Source: Ascarosepion bandense (lineage: Eukaryota > Mollusca > Cephalopoda > Sepiida > Sepiidae). From it: DNA of 64,000 bases. Shown piece after piece: positions 20,873 to 32,898 of the stretch. How positions within the stretch are numbered: the first letter of the stretch is position 1; each line of letters opens with the position of its first letter. The stretch lies in contig JBBBDQ010001156.1 of NCBI GenBank assembly GCA_037127315.1, positions 2,351,001-2,415,000 on the forward strand. Direction: 5' to 3'. The notes below the pieces were generated by a model that saw only the letters and a program-made list of their open reading frames with translations, was not told the origin of the DNA and did not search any database. The position numbers and the translations under genes are program-made.

Positions 20873-21214
20873 TCATTGTTTAGAACCAACACACAAAATA
20901 ACAAAAACAGATATGGAGAGAAAAAATGTAAGTTATATTGAACAAAATATATACAAACTGGAACATGGGTTAATAGATACAGGAATACTAGGAATACTGT
21001 TAGTAGGAATTAATGTATACAATCTTGTCGAGAAGAAGTAAGTCCGGGTAATAAGTCTATATTCTTACTGACCAACTAAGCGGCGGTCCAACTACTCAAC
21101 TGCTGCACACTCCCTCTAATACTCACTGTGATAATCACTCCGTTCTCTGTAGGCAGGATCTTATGTACACCTTAGACGAGTCCATTTGTTATGCAAAAAG
21201 AGGTGCTCCCTAAC

Positions 21215-21215
<1 letters not shown>
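20873..21215. mobile_element. Solo LTR with 5-bp target duplication GATAG
   Basis: Begins tgttgtggattc and ends gctccctaaca, so it has TG..CA ends. It is flanked by gatag at 20868-20872 and 21216-21220. The 343-bp sequence is closely similar to 43419-43744 and more distantly to 42586-42997. No internal retroviral-type genes lie next to it, so it is a solo LTR left by recombination. The right flank continues into a GATA microsatellite. Confidence 0.8.

Positions 21216-21281
<66 letters not shown>
21216..21281. repeat. (GATA)n microsatellite
   Basis: Sixteen GATA units directly abutting the solo LTR; the first unit is also the LTR's target duplication. Confidence 0.95.
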
Positions 21282-21282
<1 letters not shown>

Positions 21283-21560
21283 TTAAGCGTGCTACAATGC
21301 TGGTTATTACGTTTCATAGTTTTACTGTTGAAATGGCTCGATGTAACTATCAGTTCTATTTCAATAGTTTGTTTTCTCGCACTTCTCAACTGTGCAATAT
21401 GCTTCTGCTTTCTTTCTTTGCTGACACCTACGATCTTTCATTGTCTTTTTTCCTCACCACAGGGACTCTTCGTTATCATCCACTCATAATAAGCTATTGC
21501 GCCTTTGGTGCCTTATGGTCTTGCTTGGAGGTGAGGAATGATTGAAAGCAAATAGAAGCT
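21282..21560. other. Unassigned DNA
   Basis: Two overlapping plus-strand frames (21289-21489, 21297-21545), hydrophobic and Cys/Leu-rich, without a known family. Confidence 0.35.
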
Positions 21561-21599
21561 CAATATGTTATACAAGTCGATAGCTAGATATGGACAGAC

Positions 21600-21649
21600 T
21601 TTCAAGAATAGATATATATATAGGTATGAAGTATGAACAAACAATCAGG

Positions 21650-21706
<57 letters not shown>

Positions 21707-21828
21707 GCAGACAACCAGGAACTATAAGATAGATAGATAGATAGATAAGCAGACAACCAGGAACTATAAAATAGATAGATAGATAGATAGATAGATAAGC
21801 AGACAACCAGGAACTATAAAATAGATAT

Positions 21829-21876
<48 letters not shown>

Positions 21877-22099
21877 GCAGACAACCAGGAAGAAAATAAA
21901 ATAGATAGATAGATAGATAGATATATAGATAGATAGATAGATAGATAAAAAATTGACATATATAGAATAAGAGATATAAATAATATATATATATAGTGAC
22001 ATAAATTAATAAATATACATATGAGGAGGATGTACATACGTACAGTATTAGTATTTCAGTGTTAGTCAGACAGTGTTCAATGTATGAAGAGAGCCGTAT

Positions 22100-22165
<66 letters not shown>
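21600..22165. repeat. GATA arrays with an interspersed 26-bp spacer
   Basis: Blocks of GATA alternate with aagcagacaaccaggaac-ataa; the spacer occurs about four times (21706, 21749, 21796, 21873), making a compound minisatellite. (TA)n and further GATA follow at 22108-22165. The long Tyr/Leu/Ser/Ile open frames on the minus strand are products of the repeat. Confidence 0.9.
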
Positions 22166-22166
<1 letters not shown>

Positions 22167-23098
22167 GTATAGATGTGCATTCTCTGAGTCGAGTCATATA
22201 GGTAAACAGAATGACTTTCTAACTGATATTTTTATGCTTAAAACCTGCAGTGACATTTTAGCGAAATCTGAAACTGCTTATTTCATTATAAATTTCATTC
22301 TTCGAAAATTGAATTTTGGGTTATCTGAAAATACAATTGATAGGAAAGGCGTTCGCTTCACCTTATCAGCCATTGGATGACTACGACGCCCCATCTCCTC
22401 CTCTTCGTGAAAAGTGAATTATTTCTTCGACGTTCGGAAATCTTATTGGAAACAAAAGTCTAAGTCCATTTCCACAAGGTAAATGGAAACCTTGTCAAGC
22501 AATTTACTTTATTATCTTTAATTTTTCATTCTGTTACGTCGGGAAAATAACGGCTGATAAATTAAGTTTGGGTACAAAAAGAAAGGAAGGATAAGAAAAT
22601 GATTAAGGTGTTGATAGGGGAAAGGGTGGTAGTTTTATTTGGATAATGATGATGATAATGATGATATGAAGAAGAGGAAGAAAAAGAAGTAGAAGAAAAA
22701 GAAGAAGAATGACTACCAAACTGATTTTGGAAACAATGAAATTAGTGATCTATTAATATAACTAACAAGATTTTAGTCAAGTTGTTAGTAATAATAGGGA
22801 AATTACACGGGAATAAGAATAAGGAGAATAAGAATAGAATTATAAGAATATAAAAATTGGCAACAACAAAGGCAACAAAAACAACAGAAAAAAAAGAAAA
22901 AAGATGACGAATAACATGACCACAACATGGTGAATAGTAAAACAATGTTGGCTCATTATACGAAAACTGAGAACATATAATTTTAAGAGACTGAATTGAT
23001 TAAAAAATAATAACTGTTTTGCATTTCATTATATTTCCATACTATTTCTTTTTGTATCTGTAGAAAATTAAGTAACCACGGCAACATATACCATGAAC
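22166..23098. other. AT-rich intergenic DNA
   Basis: Includes an AAG/GAA-rich stretch at 22665-22715. No gene or known repeat family is recognised. Confidence 0.4.
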
Positions 23099-23119
23099 TT
23101 TCTTCTTCTTCTTCTTCTT

Positions 23120-23150
<31 letters not shown>

Positions 23151-23166
23151 ATATTATTATTATTAT
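23099..23166. repeat. (TTC)n(TTA)n compound microsatellite
   Basis: About 16 TTC units followed by TTA units. It sits directly at the 3' end of RLE LINE copy 1. The same compound tract stands at the 3' end of copy 5 (30429-30508). Confidence 0.95.
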
Positions 23167-24108
23167 GTCATTTTTCGTCATATTTGATTTCTGCTATGGT
23201 TGCACTACCAACCAAGTCTGCGGGAAGACCTAAGGCAGGTCATGGCGTGTTGTTATGGCTCCATTTCATGTTTTTTCTATTATCCCTAGTGTTACATAGA
23301 CAAAGTTCACCTTACACCTTCACCTTAATAAGACAATTTTTGTACATCTCTTAAGCTGGGGTTTCCAGGGATTCTTTCAATGTTTTGTTTTCTTCCATTT
23401 TTTATCATTCCAAGTGCACCTACTATCACTGGCGCAACTCTTGTTTTCAATTTCCACATTTTTTCTATTTCCATTTCCATGTCTTTATATTGTGACAGTT
23501 TTTCAAATTCCTTGGTTGCTATGTTACAATCCGCTGGACAAGCCATATCAATTAATAGACAAGTTTTCTCCTTCTGGTTTTTAACAATAATGTCTGGCCT
23601 GTTTGCTTCAATTTTTCTGTCTGTGTAGATGGTGTAATCCCATAGAATGGTGACATCTGTTTCTGTAACCGTTGCTGGGTGATGTTCATATCAGTGTTTG
23701 TTTATATATTTTCCATAGTGTTTGCAACTTATCCAATGTAAATATTGCCCCACTCTATCATGGCGATTTTTATATTCATTTGGGGCAAGTACAGAACAGC
23801 CTGAGATTATATGGTCTATTGTTTCTTGGGGTTTATCACAAAACCTGCATTTTGGATCCATATTATTATGTATAATATTTGCCTGAAATTTTCTAGTAAA
23901 AAGACTTTGGTCTTGCGCTGCAAGAATAAAGCCTTTAGTCTCAGACTTTAATCCAGATGCACGTAACCATCGATGAGTATTAACTTTATCAACATTAGAT
24001 TTATTGACACGTTCTGGATATTTGCCATGCAGAGGTATGTCTTGCCAGCGTTGTTTCATCTGTTCAAGAGCTTTATCTTTGGCTTTCATTTTCATATTTT
24101 TGCCGCAA
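23167..24108 (-). pseudogene. RLE-type LINE copy 1, 3' fragment
   Basis: Minus frame 23691-24095 encodes the region after the RT with the zinc knuckle CRFCDKPQETIDHIISGC (CX2CX8HX4C). Frame 23325-23546 encodes the endonuclease end, DMACPADCNIATKEFEKL to NPSLRDVQKLSY. A frameshift separates them near 23650. The copy is 5'-truncated at 24108, exactly where a TTA run begins. It has lost the RT. Confidence 0.85.
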
Positions 24109-24130
24109 TTATTATTATTATTATTATTAT
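24109..24130. repeat. (TTA)n junction between LINE copies 1 and 2
   Basis: Seven TTA units separate the truncated 5' end of copy 1 from the 3' end (gtcatttttcatc) of copy 2. Confidence 0.9.
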
Positions 24131-26464
24131 GTCATTTTTCATCATATTTCGATTTCTGCTTTGGTCTCACTACCAACCAAGTCTGCGGGGAGACCTAAGG
24201 CAGGTAGTGGCGTGTTGTTATGGCTCCATTTCATGTTTTTCTATCTTCCCTATCATCCCCAGCATTACATAGATAAAGTTTTTCTTAGTGTGTGGGCTGT
24301 ACTTAATAAGACAATTTTTTGTATATCTCTTAAGCTGGGGTTTCCAGGGATTCTTACAATGTGTTGTTTTGTTCCATTTTTTATCATTCCAAGTGCACCT
24401 ACTATCACTGGCACAACTCTTGTTTTCAATTTCCACATTTTTTCTATTTCAATTTCCAGGTCTTTATATTTTGACAGTTTTTCAAATTCCTTGATTGCTA
24501 TGTTACAATCCGCTGGACAAGCCATATCAATTAATAGACAAGTTTTCTCCTTCTGGTGTTTAACAATAATGTCTGGCCTGTTTGCTTCAATTTTTCTGTC
24601 TGTGTAGATGGTGTAATCCCATAGAATGGTTACATCTTCTATTTCTGTATCCGGTGCAGGGTGATGTTCATACCAGTGTTTGTTTACAGCTTTTCCATAA
24701 TGTTTGCACATTGCCCAATGTAAATATTGCCCAACTCTATCGTGGCGATTTTTATATTCGTTTGGGGCAAGCACAGAACAGCCTGAGATTAGGTGGTCTA
24801 TTGTTTCTTGGTGTTTATCACAAAACCTGCATTTTAGATCCATATTATTATGCATAATATTTGCCTGAAAGTTTCTAGTGAAAAGACTTTGGTCTTGTGC
24901 TGCAAGAATAAAGCCTTCAGTTTCAGACTTTAATCCAGATGCACGTAACCATCGATGAATATTAACTTTGTCAACATTGGATTTATTGGCACGTTCTGGA
25001 TATTGGCCATGCAGAGGTTTGTCTTGCCAGCGCTGTTTCATCTGTTCAAGAGCTTTATCTTTGGCTTTCATTTTCATATTTTTTGCCGCAATAATTGGTT
25101 CTTGGCTTCTGTTTTGCTTGTTTCTATGTATGTTAGTAAGCCAATAGTTGTTGTCTTGTATGACAATTCCAGCTGAATAAGACCTCTTTCACCTTCTTTA
25201 CGGGGTATGTATAGACGGTCTACATCAGCCTTTGGATGATGCATCTTATGCTTAGAAAGAAGCATTCTTGTTTTAGCATCCATTCGCCTGATGTCGTTTA
25301 GAGTCCAGTTTAAGATGTTAAAGCTATATTGGACAACAGGGATTGCAAGGCTATTAATGGCCATAACTCTGTTCTGTGAATTTAATTCAGTTTTAATATC
25401 ATTCGTAGCCTTCTATAGTACTCTTTACGCACTTTTTCTTTCATTTTTTATGGTGAATGTTTTCGCTCTCATTTACACCTAGGTATTTATAAGCTTCTTC
25501 TGGTTTCAATTCTTTTATTGTTACAGCAGGGTCTAAGCTAATTGAGGATGTTTCTTGTATTAATCCCCGTAAAACTGTAGCTTTAGCACATTTATTCAAA
25601 TTAAATTTCATTCCAATGTCTTCGCTGAAGCATTTTACAGTTTGCAGAAGACCTTCCAGCTCATTATCATTCTTAGCATATAACTTTAAGTCATCCATGT
25701 AAAATAGATGGCTTATTTTCTTTTGGCCTATTTTATAACCACATTCTGTCTTATTAAGTTGACTGGTTAGTGCTATTAATGATATGCAGAATAGTAAGGG
25801 AGATAAAGAATCACCTTGAAATATACCTCTTTTGATGTTTATTTCATCAGACTTATAGGTTCCATTTATATGATTGAGGTAAAGGGTTGTTTTCCATATA
25901 GACATGCACTGTTTGATGAAATTGATAATGACGGGCGATATCTTGTATATATTTGAAGTCTTTAAAATCCAGGAATGTGACACACTATCGAATGCCTTTC
26001 GGTAGTCTATCCAGGCAGTACTAAGATTTTTCTTTGTATTGTAGCAGTTTTCCAGGATCATTTTGTTAATTAGCAATTGGTCTTTACAACCATAACAGCC
26101 ACGTTTGCACCCTTTTTGTTCAAACGGTATCATGTCATTTCTTTCTAAGAATAAATATGTCTGTTTTGTTAAAATAGATGTTAATAGTTTATATGTTGTC
26201 GGAAGACATGTAATTGGTCTGTAGTTTTTCGGGTTGTTTGTGTCACCATTCTTGGGTAGAAGAAATGTAATTCCTTTGGTCATCCATGCAGGAATTTTAG
26301 TGGGATCGTCAACCATTTCTTGAAGTTCTTTGGCTAGTTTTATGTGCTGCATTTAAATAATATAGCCAAAAGTTAGGAATTTTATCTATACCTGGGAATT
26401 TCCAATTGTGTGCTTTTTTTAGTGCAAATTTAACATCATCTTCTGTAATTCCAGACCATGTCTG
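24131..26464 (-). pseudogene. RLE-type LINE copy 2 (RT plus endonuclease)
   Basis: Read 5' to 3' on the minus strand: an N-terminal RT piece around 26380-26460 (GITEDDVKFALKKAHNWK, PGIDKIPNFW); RT frame 25441-26352 with PKNYRPITCLPTTYKLLTS, WIDYRKAFDSVSHSWILK, FQGDSLSPLLF and the catalytic YMDDLKLY; the post-RT frame 25074-25364; and the zinc-knuckle/endonuclease frame 24265-25077 with CRFCDKHQETIDHLISGC, RPDIIVKHQKEK and LIDMACPADC. Frameshifts lie near 26350 and 25440. About 130 bp are deleted near 25100 relative to copy 5. The codon before NMKMKAKDK is AAA here (a stop in copy 5). The element's role is target-primed reverse transcription by RT with a PD-(D/E)XK-type nuclease. Confidence 0.88.
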
Positions 26465-26476
26465 TTATTATTATTA
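26465..26476. repeat. TTA junction between copies 2 and 3
   Basis: Four TTA units between the 5' end of copy 2 and the 3' end of copy 3. Confidence 0.85.
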
Positions 26477-27257
26477 TGTCATTTTTTATCATATTTCGAT
26501 TTCTGCTTTGGTCTCACTACCAACCAAGTCTGCGGGGAGACCTAAGGCAGGTAGTGGCGTGTTGTTATGGCTCCATTTCATGTTTTTCTATCTTCCCCAT
26601 CATCCCCAGCATTACATAGATAAAGTTTTCCTTAGTGTGTGGGCTGTACTTAATAAGACAATTTTTTGTATATCTCTTAAGCTGGGGTTTCCAGGGATTC
26701 TTTCAATGTGTTGTTTTGTTCCATTTTTTATCATTCCAAGTGCACCTACTATCACTGGCACAACTCTTGTTTTCAATTTCCACATTTTTTCTATTTCAAT
26801 TTCCAGGTCTTTATATTTTGACAGTTTTTCAAATTCCTTGATTGCTATGTTACAATCCGCTGGACAAGCCATATCAATTAATAGACAAGTTTTCTCCTTC
26901 TGGTTTTTAACAATAATGTCTGGCCTGTTTGCTTCAATTTTTCTGTCTGTGTAGATGGTGTAATCCCATAGAATGGTTACATCTTCTATTTCTGTAACCG
27001 GTGCTGGATGATGTTCATACCAGTGTTTGTTTACAGCTTTTCCATAATGTTTGCACATTGTCCAATGTAAATATTGCCCAACTCTATCGTGGCGATTTTT
27101 ATATTCGTTTGGGGCAAGCACAGAACAGCCTGAGATTAGGTGGTCTATTGTTTCTTGGTGTGTATCACAAAACCTGCATTTTGGATCCATATTATTATGC
27201 ATAATATTTGCCTGAAAGTTTCTCGTGAAAAGACTTTGGTCTTGTGCTGCAAGTATA
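26477..27257 (-). pseudogene. RLE-type LINE copy 3, 3' fragment
   Basis: One intact frame (26612-27202, 196 codons) covers the zinc knuckle (CRFCDTHQETIDHLISGC) and the whole endonuclease (RPDIIVKNQKEK, LIDMACPADC, then EFEKLSKYKDLEIEIEKMWK and the C-terminus LRKTLSM). It is nearly identical to copy 2 over this part. The 5' end is truncated at 27257 against TTA repeats. Confidence 0.88.
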
Positions 27258-27280
27258 TTATTATTATTATTATTATTATT
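27258..27280. repeat. (TTA)n junction between copies 3 and 4
   Basis: About seven TTA/ATT units between copy 3's truncated 5' end and copy 4's 3' UTR. Confidence 0.9.
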
Positions 27281-27910
27281 CGATTTCGGCTATGGTCGCA
27301 CTGCCAACAAAGACGGGAGCGGAAAGACTTAAGGCAGGTAGTTGTGTGTTGTTATGGCTCCATTTCATTTGTTTTTCTATCCCCATAAAATCACTAGAGT
27401 TACAGGGACAAAGTTCTTTTTAATGTATGGGCTGTAGTGTATGAAAACATTTTTCGTATATCTCTTTATCTGGGATGTAGAGATTCTTTCAATGCGTTGT
27501 GTTTTTCCTTTATTTATAATTCTAAATTCTACTATCATTATTACTATTCTTGTTTTCAACTTCCACATTTTTTCTATTTCAATTTCTAGATCTTTGTAGT
27601 TTGATAGTTTCTCAAATTCTTTGGTTGCTATGTTACAATCCGCTGGACAAGCCATATCAATTATTAGGCAAGTTTTTTCTTTTTGGTTTTTGACAATAAT
27701 GTCCAGCTTATATGCTTCAATTTTCCTGTCTGTGTAGATGGTGTAATCCCGTAGAATGTTGACATATGTTATTTCTGTAACAAGTGATGTGTGATGTTCA
27801 CACAAAGTTTTTTTACATATTTTCCAACGTTTTTGCACATTTTCTAGTGTAAATATTTCCTCACTATATTGTGACGATTTTTATGTTCATTTGGGGCAAG
27901 TACAGAATAT

Positions 27911-28205
27911 TAGGATGTACGTTATGGTGCAGTGGATATCGTCTCAGAAAAAAGGAATCGGGTAGCCAAGTTCGAATTCCAGTTGAATTCCTTGCATTCA
28001 CTTACGCACAAATAACCTTGGGAAATATATTAATCCGTCTCTTCTTTTCAGTTATAGGTTAAATAACAGGGCAGATTGGGTTCTATAGCCTTGGTTGGCA
28101 ACCAGTCTACCGCAGAATGTAATGGCAACCTACTACTCAGTTAATCATATTTCTTTCGAGACATGATCGCCCAAGTGTGTATCATATATTGAGCTTAACT
28201 GACTG
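27911..28205 (+). mobile_element. tRNA-derived SINE in LINE copy 4, with 9-bp target duplication
   Basis: Starts ggatgtacgttatggtgcag (A-box ggtgcagtgg), B-box gttcgaattccag, body ttgggaaatatattaatccg and the end gagacatgatcgcccaag then cttaactgactg. Flanks acagaatat at 27902-27910 and 28206-28214 are identical. In the uninterrupted LINE copies the site reads continuously (cacagaac..cctgag). Unlike the composite at 14443 there is no 5S module. Confidence 0.9.
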
Positions 28206-28894
28206 ACAGAATATCCTGAGATGGAATGGTATATTGATTCCTGGCATTTGTAACAGGACCTGCATTTGAATCTATGTTTTTATGCATGATTTTTGACTGA
28301 AAATTCCTAGTGAAAATATTCTGATTTTGCACTGATAGAATGAAGCCTTTTGTTTCAGACATTAGTCCAGTTGCTCGTGAACATCGATGAGTATTAACTT
28401 TATCAACACCTGGTTTATTAGTGTTGTTTCATCTGTTTCAAGGCTTTATCCTTGGCTTTCTTCGACATATTTTTTTGCTGCAACATTTTGTTCTTAGCTT
28501 CTGTTTGGTTTTCTATATGTAGTAAACATAAATCTTGTTTATATTTACTGTCTCCTTTCATATTACTTATTGAATTTTTTTTCTATTTTCATGTTGTTAA
28601 CTAATTTTACCACCCAGTCCTTTGTTGTTTTCATGTGTGTTAGTAAGTCAATAGTTGTTGTCTTCTATGACAATTTTAGATGAATAAGGTCTTTTCCACC
28701 TTTTTATGGGGGTACGTATAGACGGTCTACATTTGCATTTGGATGATGCATCTTATGCTTAGAAAGAAGCTTGCTTGTCATTCTTCTAGGGTAAATTAGA
28801 GTCCAGTCAAGATGTCGAAACTATATTGGAACAATGCGATGGCATAATTCAATTCTGAGAATTCAGTTCAGTTTTTAGTTTTAGTCGTACCCTT

Positions 28895-29285
28895 CTATAT
28901 CAGTTGCTATTCAAAGTGGGGTACGGGTACTCTCGCCGGTACGCGAGCCATCGTCTGCCGGTATGCGAAGATTTTCCAGAAAAGAAAGAAACAACAGTAA
29001 CACTATATGCCACGAGAGACAGCCAGGATATTTGACACGTTTTCGTTTTGTTTTTTCTTTTAATCTTTCTTTTAGTTTTATATTATTATGACTTCATCGT
29101 TCATTTACTCACTCATGTTAAAAGTTATTACTATCCAACTAACGAATGCAATATAATGAACAGCAAAACAGTGAACTGAATACGCATCAGACATTCATAT
29201 ATCCATCCATATACATATCATATATTTTAAATACATCTTAAATTAAATAAAATTAGTATTTTATTTTAATGTTTGTCTATTTTTT
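28895..29285. mobile_element. Foreign insertion in LINE copy 4, possible hAT-type end
   Basis: LINE homology stops at about 28895 (cccttctatat) and resumes at about 29285 (ttttattgttacagtagggt). The left edge of the insert reads cagttgctattcaaagtgggg, then tacgggtact, which resembles hAT terminal sequences. The matching inverted end is not found, so the class is uncertain. Confidence 0.4.
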
Positions 29286-30428
29286 CTATTTTATTGTTAC
29301 AGTAGGGTCTAAGCTAACAGAGGATGTTTGTTGCAACGATGCTCGTAAAATTATCCAAATTGAATTTCATTTCAAAATCATCACTGAAGCATTTTACAGT
29401 TTGTAGAAGACCTTCCGGCTCACTGTCATTCCTAGCATAAAACTGTAAATCATCCATGTAAATTCGATGGCTGATTTTATTTTAAGCTAATCTATAATCG
29501 CATTCAACCCTGTTAAATTGGCTGGCTAATGCTATCAGTGATATGCAAAATAGTAAGGGAAACAAAGAGTCACATTCAGATATTCCAGTGGTGATGTTTA
29601 TTTCAATAGATTTATATGTTTAGTTTCTGTTATTCGGGAAAAGTGTTGTTTTGCATACATTGTTTGATAAGACTGATGACAACGAGTGATAATTTGTATA
29701 TATTTATATACTTTAAGATCCAGGAGTGTAGGAAACTATCGAATGCCTTACGATAATCTATCCAGACAGTACTAAGATTCTTCTTTTCAGTGAAACAGTT
29801 TTCAAAGATTATACTTTATTATAAGTAATTGGTATTTACATCTGTAACAAATACGTTTGCACCCTCTTTGTTCAAGCGGTAGTATGTCATTTCATTCCAA
29901 GAAGAAATATGTATGTTTTGTCAAAATAGATTGTCAATATTTTGCAAGTTTTGAGAAGTCATGTAATTGGTCTGTAGTTTTTCGGGATATTTCTGTCACC
30001 ATTCTTGGGTAGAAGAAAATTAATTTTTTTCATAATCCATGCAGGAATTTTAGTTGAATCATTAACAATTTTTTGAAGTTCTTTAGTTAGATGTCTGTAT
30101 GCCGTATTTAAATAACATAGCCAAAATTTAGAAATTTTATCTATTCCTTAAGTTTTCCCAATCGTTTCCTTTTTCAGTGCACATTGAACATCCTCTTCTG
30201 TAATTCCAGCGTCTGTATGTTTTGGTTTATTTTTCCTAGTTATATCTCTTGCACAGTCCGACCTGCTTCTTCTTTATGTTCTTTAGGGCAAGCCCATATT
30301 TTTTCCCAGAACTGTATAACCCATTTTAATTTTTGTTGGTGGGGGTGGGGGACTGTCACTTTAATTCTTTGTTTCTCTAATTCTCTGTAAATTTGTTTTG
30401 CATCGGTTTGAAAGATTTTGTCATCATT

Positions 30429-30448
30429 CTTCCTTTTTTCTTCTTCTT

Positions 30449-30508
<60 letters not shown>
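30429..30508. repeat. (TTC)n(TTA)n compound microsatellite
   Basis: Fourteen or so TTC units then ten TTA units, at the 3' end of RLE LINE copy 5. Confidence 0.95.
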
Positions 30509-32814
30509 GTCATTTTTCATCATATTTCGATTTCTGCTTTGGTCTCACTACCAACCAAGTCTGCGGGGAGACCGAAGGCAGGTAGTGGCGTGTTGTTATG
30601 GCTCCATTTCATGTTTTTCTATCTTCCCTATCATCCCCAGCATTACATAGATAACGTTTTCCTTAGTGTGTGGGCTGTACTTAATAAGACAATTTTTTGT
30701 ATATCTCTTAAGCTGGAGTTTCCAGGGATTCTTTCAATGTGTTGTTTTGTTCCATTTTTTATCATTCCAAGTGCACCTACTATCACTGGTACAACTCTTG
30801 TTTTCAATTTCCACATTTTTTTCTATTTCAATTTCCAGGTCTTTATATTTTGACAGTTTTTCAAATTCCTTGATTGCTATGTTACAATCCGCTGGACAAG
30901 CCATATCAATTAATAGACAAGTTTTCTCCTTCTGGTTTTTAACAATAATGTCTGGCCTGTTTGCTTCAATTTTTCTGTCTGTGTAGATGGTGTAATCCCA
31001 TAGAATGGTTACATCTTCTATTTCTGTAACCGGTGCTGGGTGATGTTCATACCAGTGTTTGTTTACAGCTTTTCCATAATGTTTGCACATTGCCCAATGT
31101 AAATATTGCCCAACTCTATCGTGGCGATTTTTATATTCGTTTGGGGCAAGCACAGAACAGCCTGAGATTAGGTGGTCTATTGTTTCTTGGTGTTTATCAC
31201 AAAACCTGCATTTTGGATCCATATTATTATGCATAATATTTGCCTGAAAGTTTCTCGTGAAAAGATTTTGGTCTTGTGCTGCAAGTATAAATCCTTCAGT
31301 TTCAGACTTTAATCCAGATGCACGTAACCATCGATGAGTATTAACTTTGTCAACATTGGATTTATTGGCACGTACTGGATATTGGCCATGCAGAGGTTTG
31401 TCTTGCCAGCGCTGTTTCATCTTTTCAAGAGCTTTATCTTTGGCTTTCATTTTCATATTTTATGCTGCAATAGTTGGTTCTTGGCTACTGTTTTGCTTTT
31501 CTACAGAATCTACTAACTGTAATTCTTGTTTGTATTTACTGCCTTCTTTTATTATTGAATATTTTTTCTTTCTTTCTTCATGTTGCCTTACTAATTGTAT
31601 CATCCAATCCTTTGTTGTTTCTATGTATGTTAGTAAGCCAATAGTTGTTGTCTTGTATGACAATTCCAGCTGAATAAGACCCCTTTCACCTTCTTTACGG
31701 GGTCTGTATAGACGGTCTACATCAGACTTTGGATGATGCATCCTATGCTTAGAAAGAAGCTTTCTTGTTTTAGCATCCATTCGCCTGATGTCGTTTAGAG
31801 TCCAGTTTAAGATGTTGAAGCTATATTGGACAACAGGGATTGCAAGGCTATTAATGGCCATAACTCTATTCTGTGAATTTAATTCAGTTTTTAATATCAT
31901 TCGTAGCCTTCTATAGTACTCTTTACGCACTATTTCTTTCATTTTTTTATGGTGAATGTTTTCGCTCTCATTTACACCTAGGTATTTATAAGCTTCTTCT
32001 GGTTTCAATTCTTTTATTGTTACAGCAGGGTCTAGGCTAATTGAGGATGTTTCTTGTATTGATCCACGTAAAAAAGTAGCTTTAGCACATTTATTCAAAT
32101 TAAATTTCATTCCAATGTCTTCGCTGAAGCATTTTACAGTTTGCAGAAGACCTTCCAGCTCATTATCATTCTTAGCATATAACTTTAAGTCATCCATGTA
32201 AAATAGATGGCTTATTTTCTTTTGGCCTATTTTATAACCACATTCTGTCTTATTAAGTTGACTGGTTAGTGCTATTAATGATATGCAGAATAGTAAGGGA
32301 GATAAAGAATCACCTTGAAATATACCTCTTTTGATGTTTATTTCATCAGACTTATAGGTTCCATTTATATGATTGAGGTAAAGGGTTGTTTTCCATATAG
32401 ACATGCACTGTTTGATGAAATTGATAATGACGGGCGATATCTTGTATATATTTAAAGTCTTTAAAATCCATTCATGTGGCACACTATCGAATGCCTTTCG
32501 GTAGTCTATCCAGGCAGTACTAAGATTTTTCTTTGTATTGTAGCAGTTTTCCAGGATCATTTTGTTAATTAGCAATTGGTCTTTACAGCCATAACAGCCA
32601 CGTTTGCACCCTTTTTGTTCAAGCGGTATTATGTCATTTCTTTCTAAGAATAAATTTGTTTGTTTTGTTAAAATAGATGTTAGTAGTTTATATGTTGTCG
32701 GAAGACATGTAATTGGTCTGTAGTTTTTCGGGTTGTTTGTTTCATCATTCTTGGGAAGAAGAAATGTAATTCCTTTGGTCATCCATGCAGAAATTTTAGT
32801 GGGATCGTCAACCA

Positions 32815-32815
<1 letters not shown>
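30509..32815 (-). pseudogene. RLE-type (R4/Dong-like) LINE copy 5, best preserved
   Basis: RT frame 31460-32815 (451 codons) carries PKNYRPITCLPTTYKLLTS, GCYGCKDQLLINKMI, AWIDYRKAFDSVPHEWILK, GIFQGDSLSPLLFCISL and YMDDLKLYAKND (YxDD active site), then GMKFNLNKCAKA. The same frame continues in 30734-31456 with zinc knuckle CRFCDKHQETIDHLISGC and endonuclease RPDIIVKNQKEK..LIDMACPADC. The two are separated by a single in-frame TAA at 31460-31462. A one-base insertion near 30820 shifts the last ~40 codons. The zinc knuckle plus PD-(D/E)XK-like nuclease after the RT marks the R2/R4/NeSL-type group; TAA-repeat flanks point to R4/Dong. 5'-truncated at a TTA run. Confidence 0.9.

Positions 32816-32848
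<33 letters not shown>
32816..32848. repeat. (TTA)n microsatellite
   Basis: Eleven TTA units directly at the truncated 5' end of LINE copy 5. Confidence 0.95.
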
Positions 32849-32898
32849 TCCTTGGCTTTCCGTTGCATGCCCATTTTTTTCTGGGTTCCAACCAGAGA

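Larger units (their letters stand above)
27281..30428 (-). pseudogene. RLE-type LINE copy 4, older and interrupted
   Basis: The most diverged copy of the array. Minus frame 27377-27838 still encodes the endonuclease end (LDIIVKNQKEKTC, LIIDMACPADCNIATKEF). Further upstream, the translated remnants follow the RT of copy 5 in order, but with many indels (for example the RT start near 30000-30200). It extends further 5' than copies 2 and 5. Two insertions split it: a tRNA-SINE at 27911-28205 and a foreign segment at about 28895-29285. Divergence plus insertions make it the oldest of the five. Confidence 0.8.

Noticed and set aside
21568..22180. Long Tyr-Leu-Ser-Ile repeat ORFs
   Set aside because: Direct products of GATA tetranucleotide arrays; no non-repeat coding sequence.
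23380..31673. Plus-strand hydrophobic ORFs across the LINE array
   Set aside because: Antisense to the RLE LINE frames and repeated in each copy for that reason.
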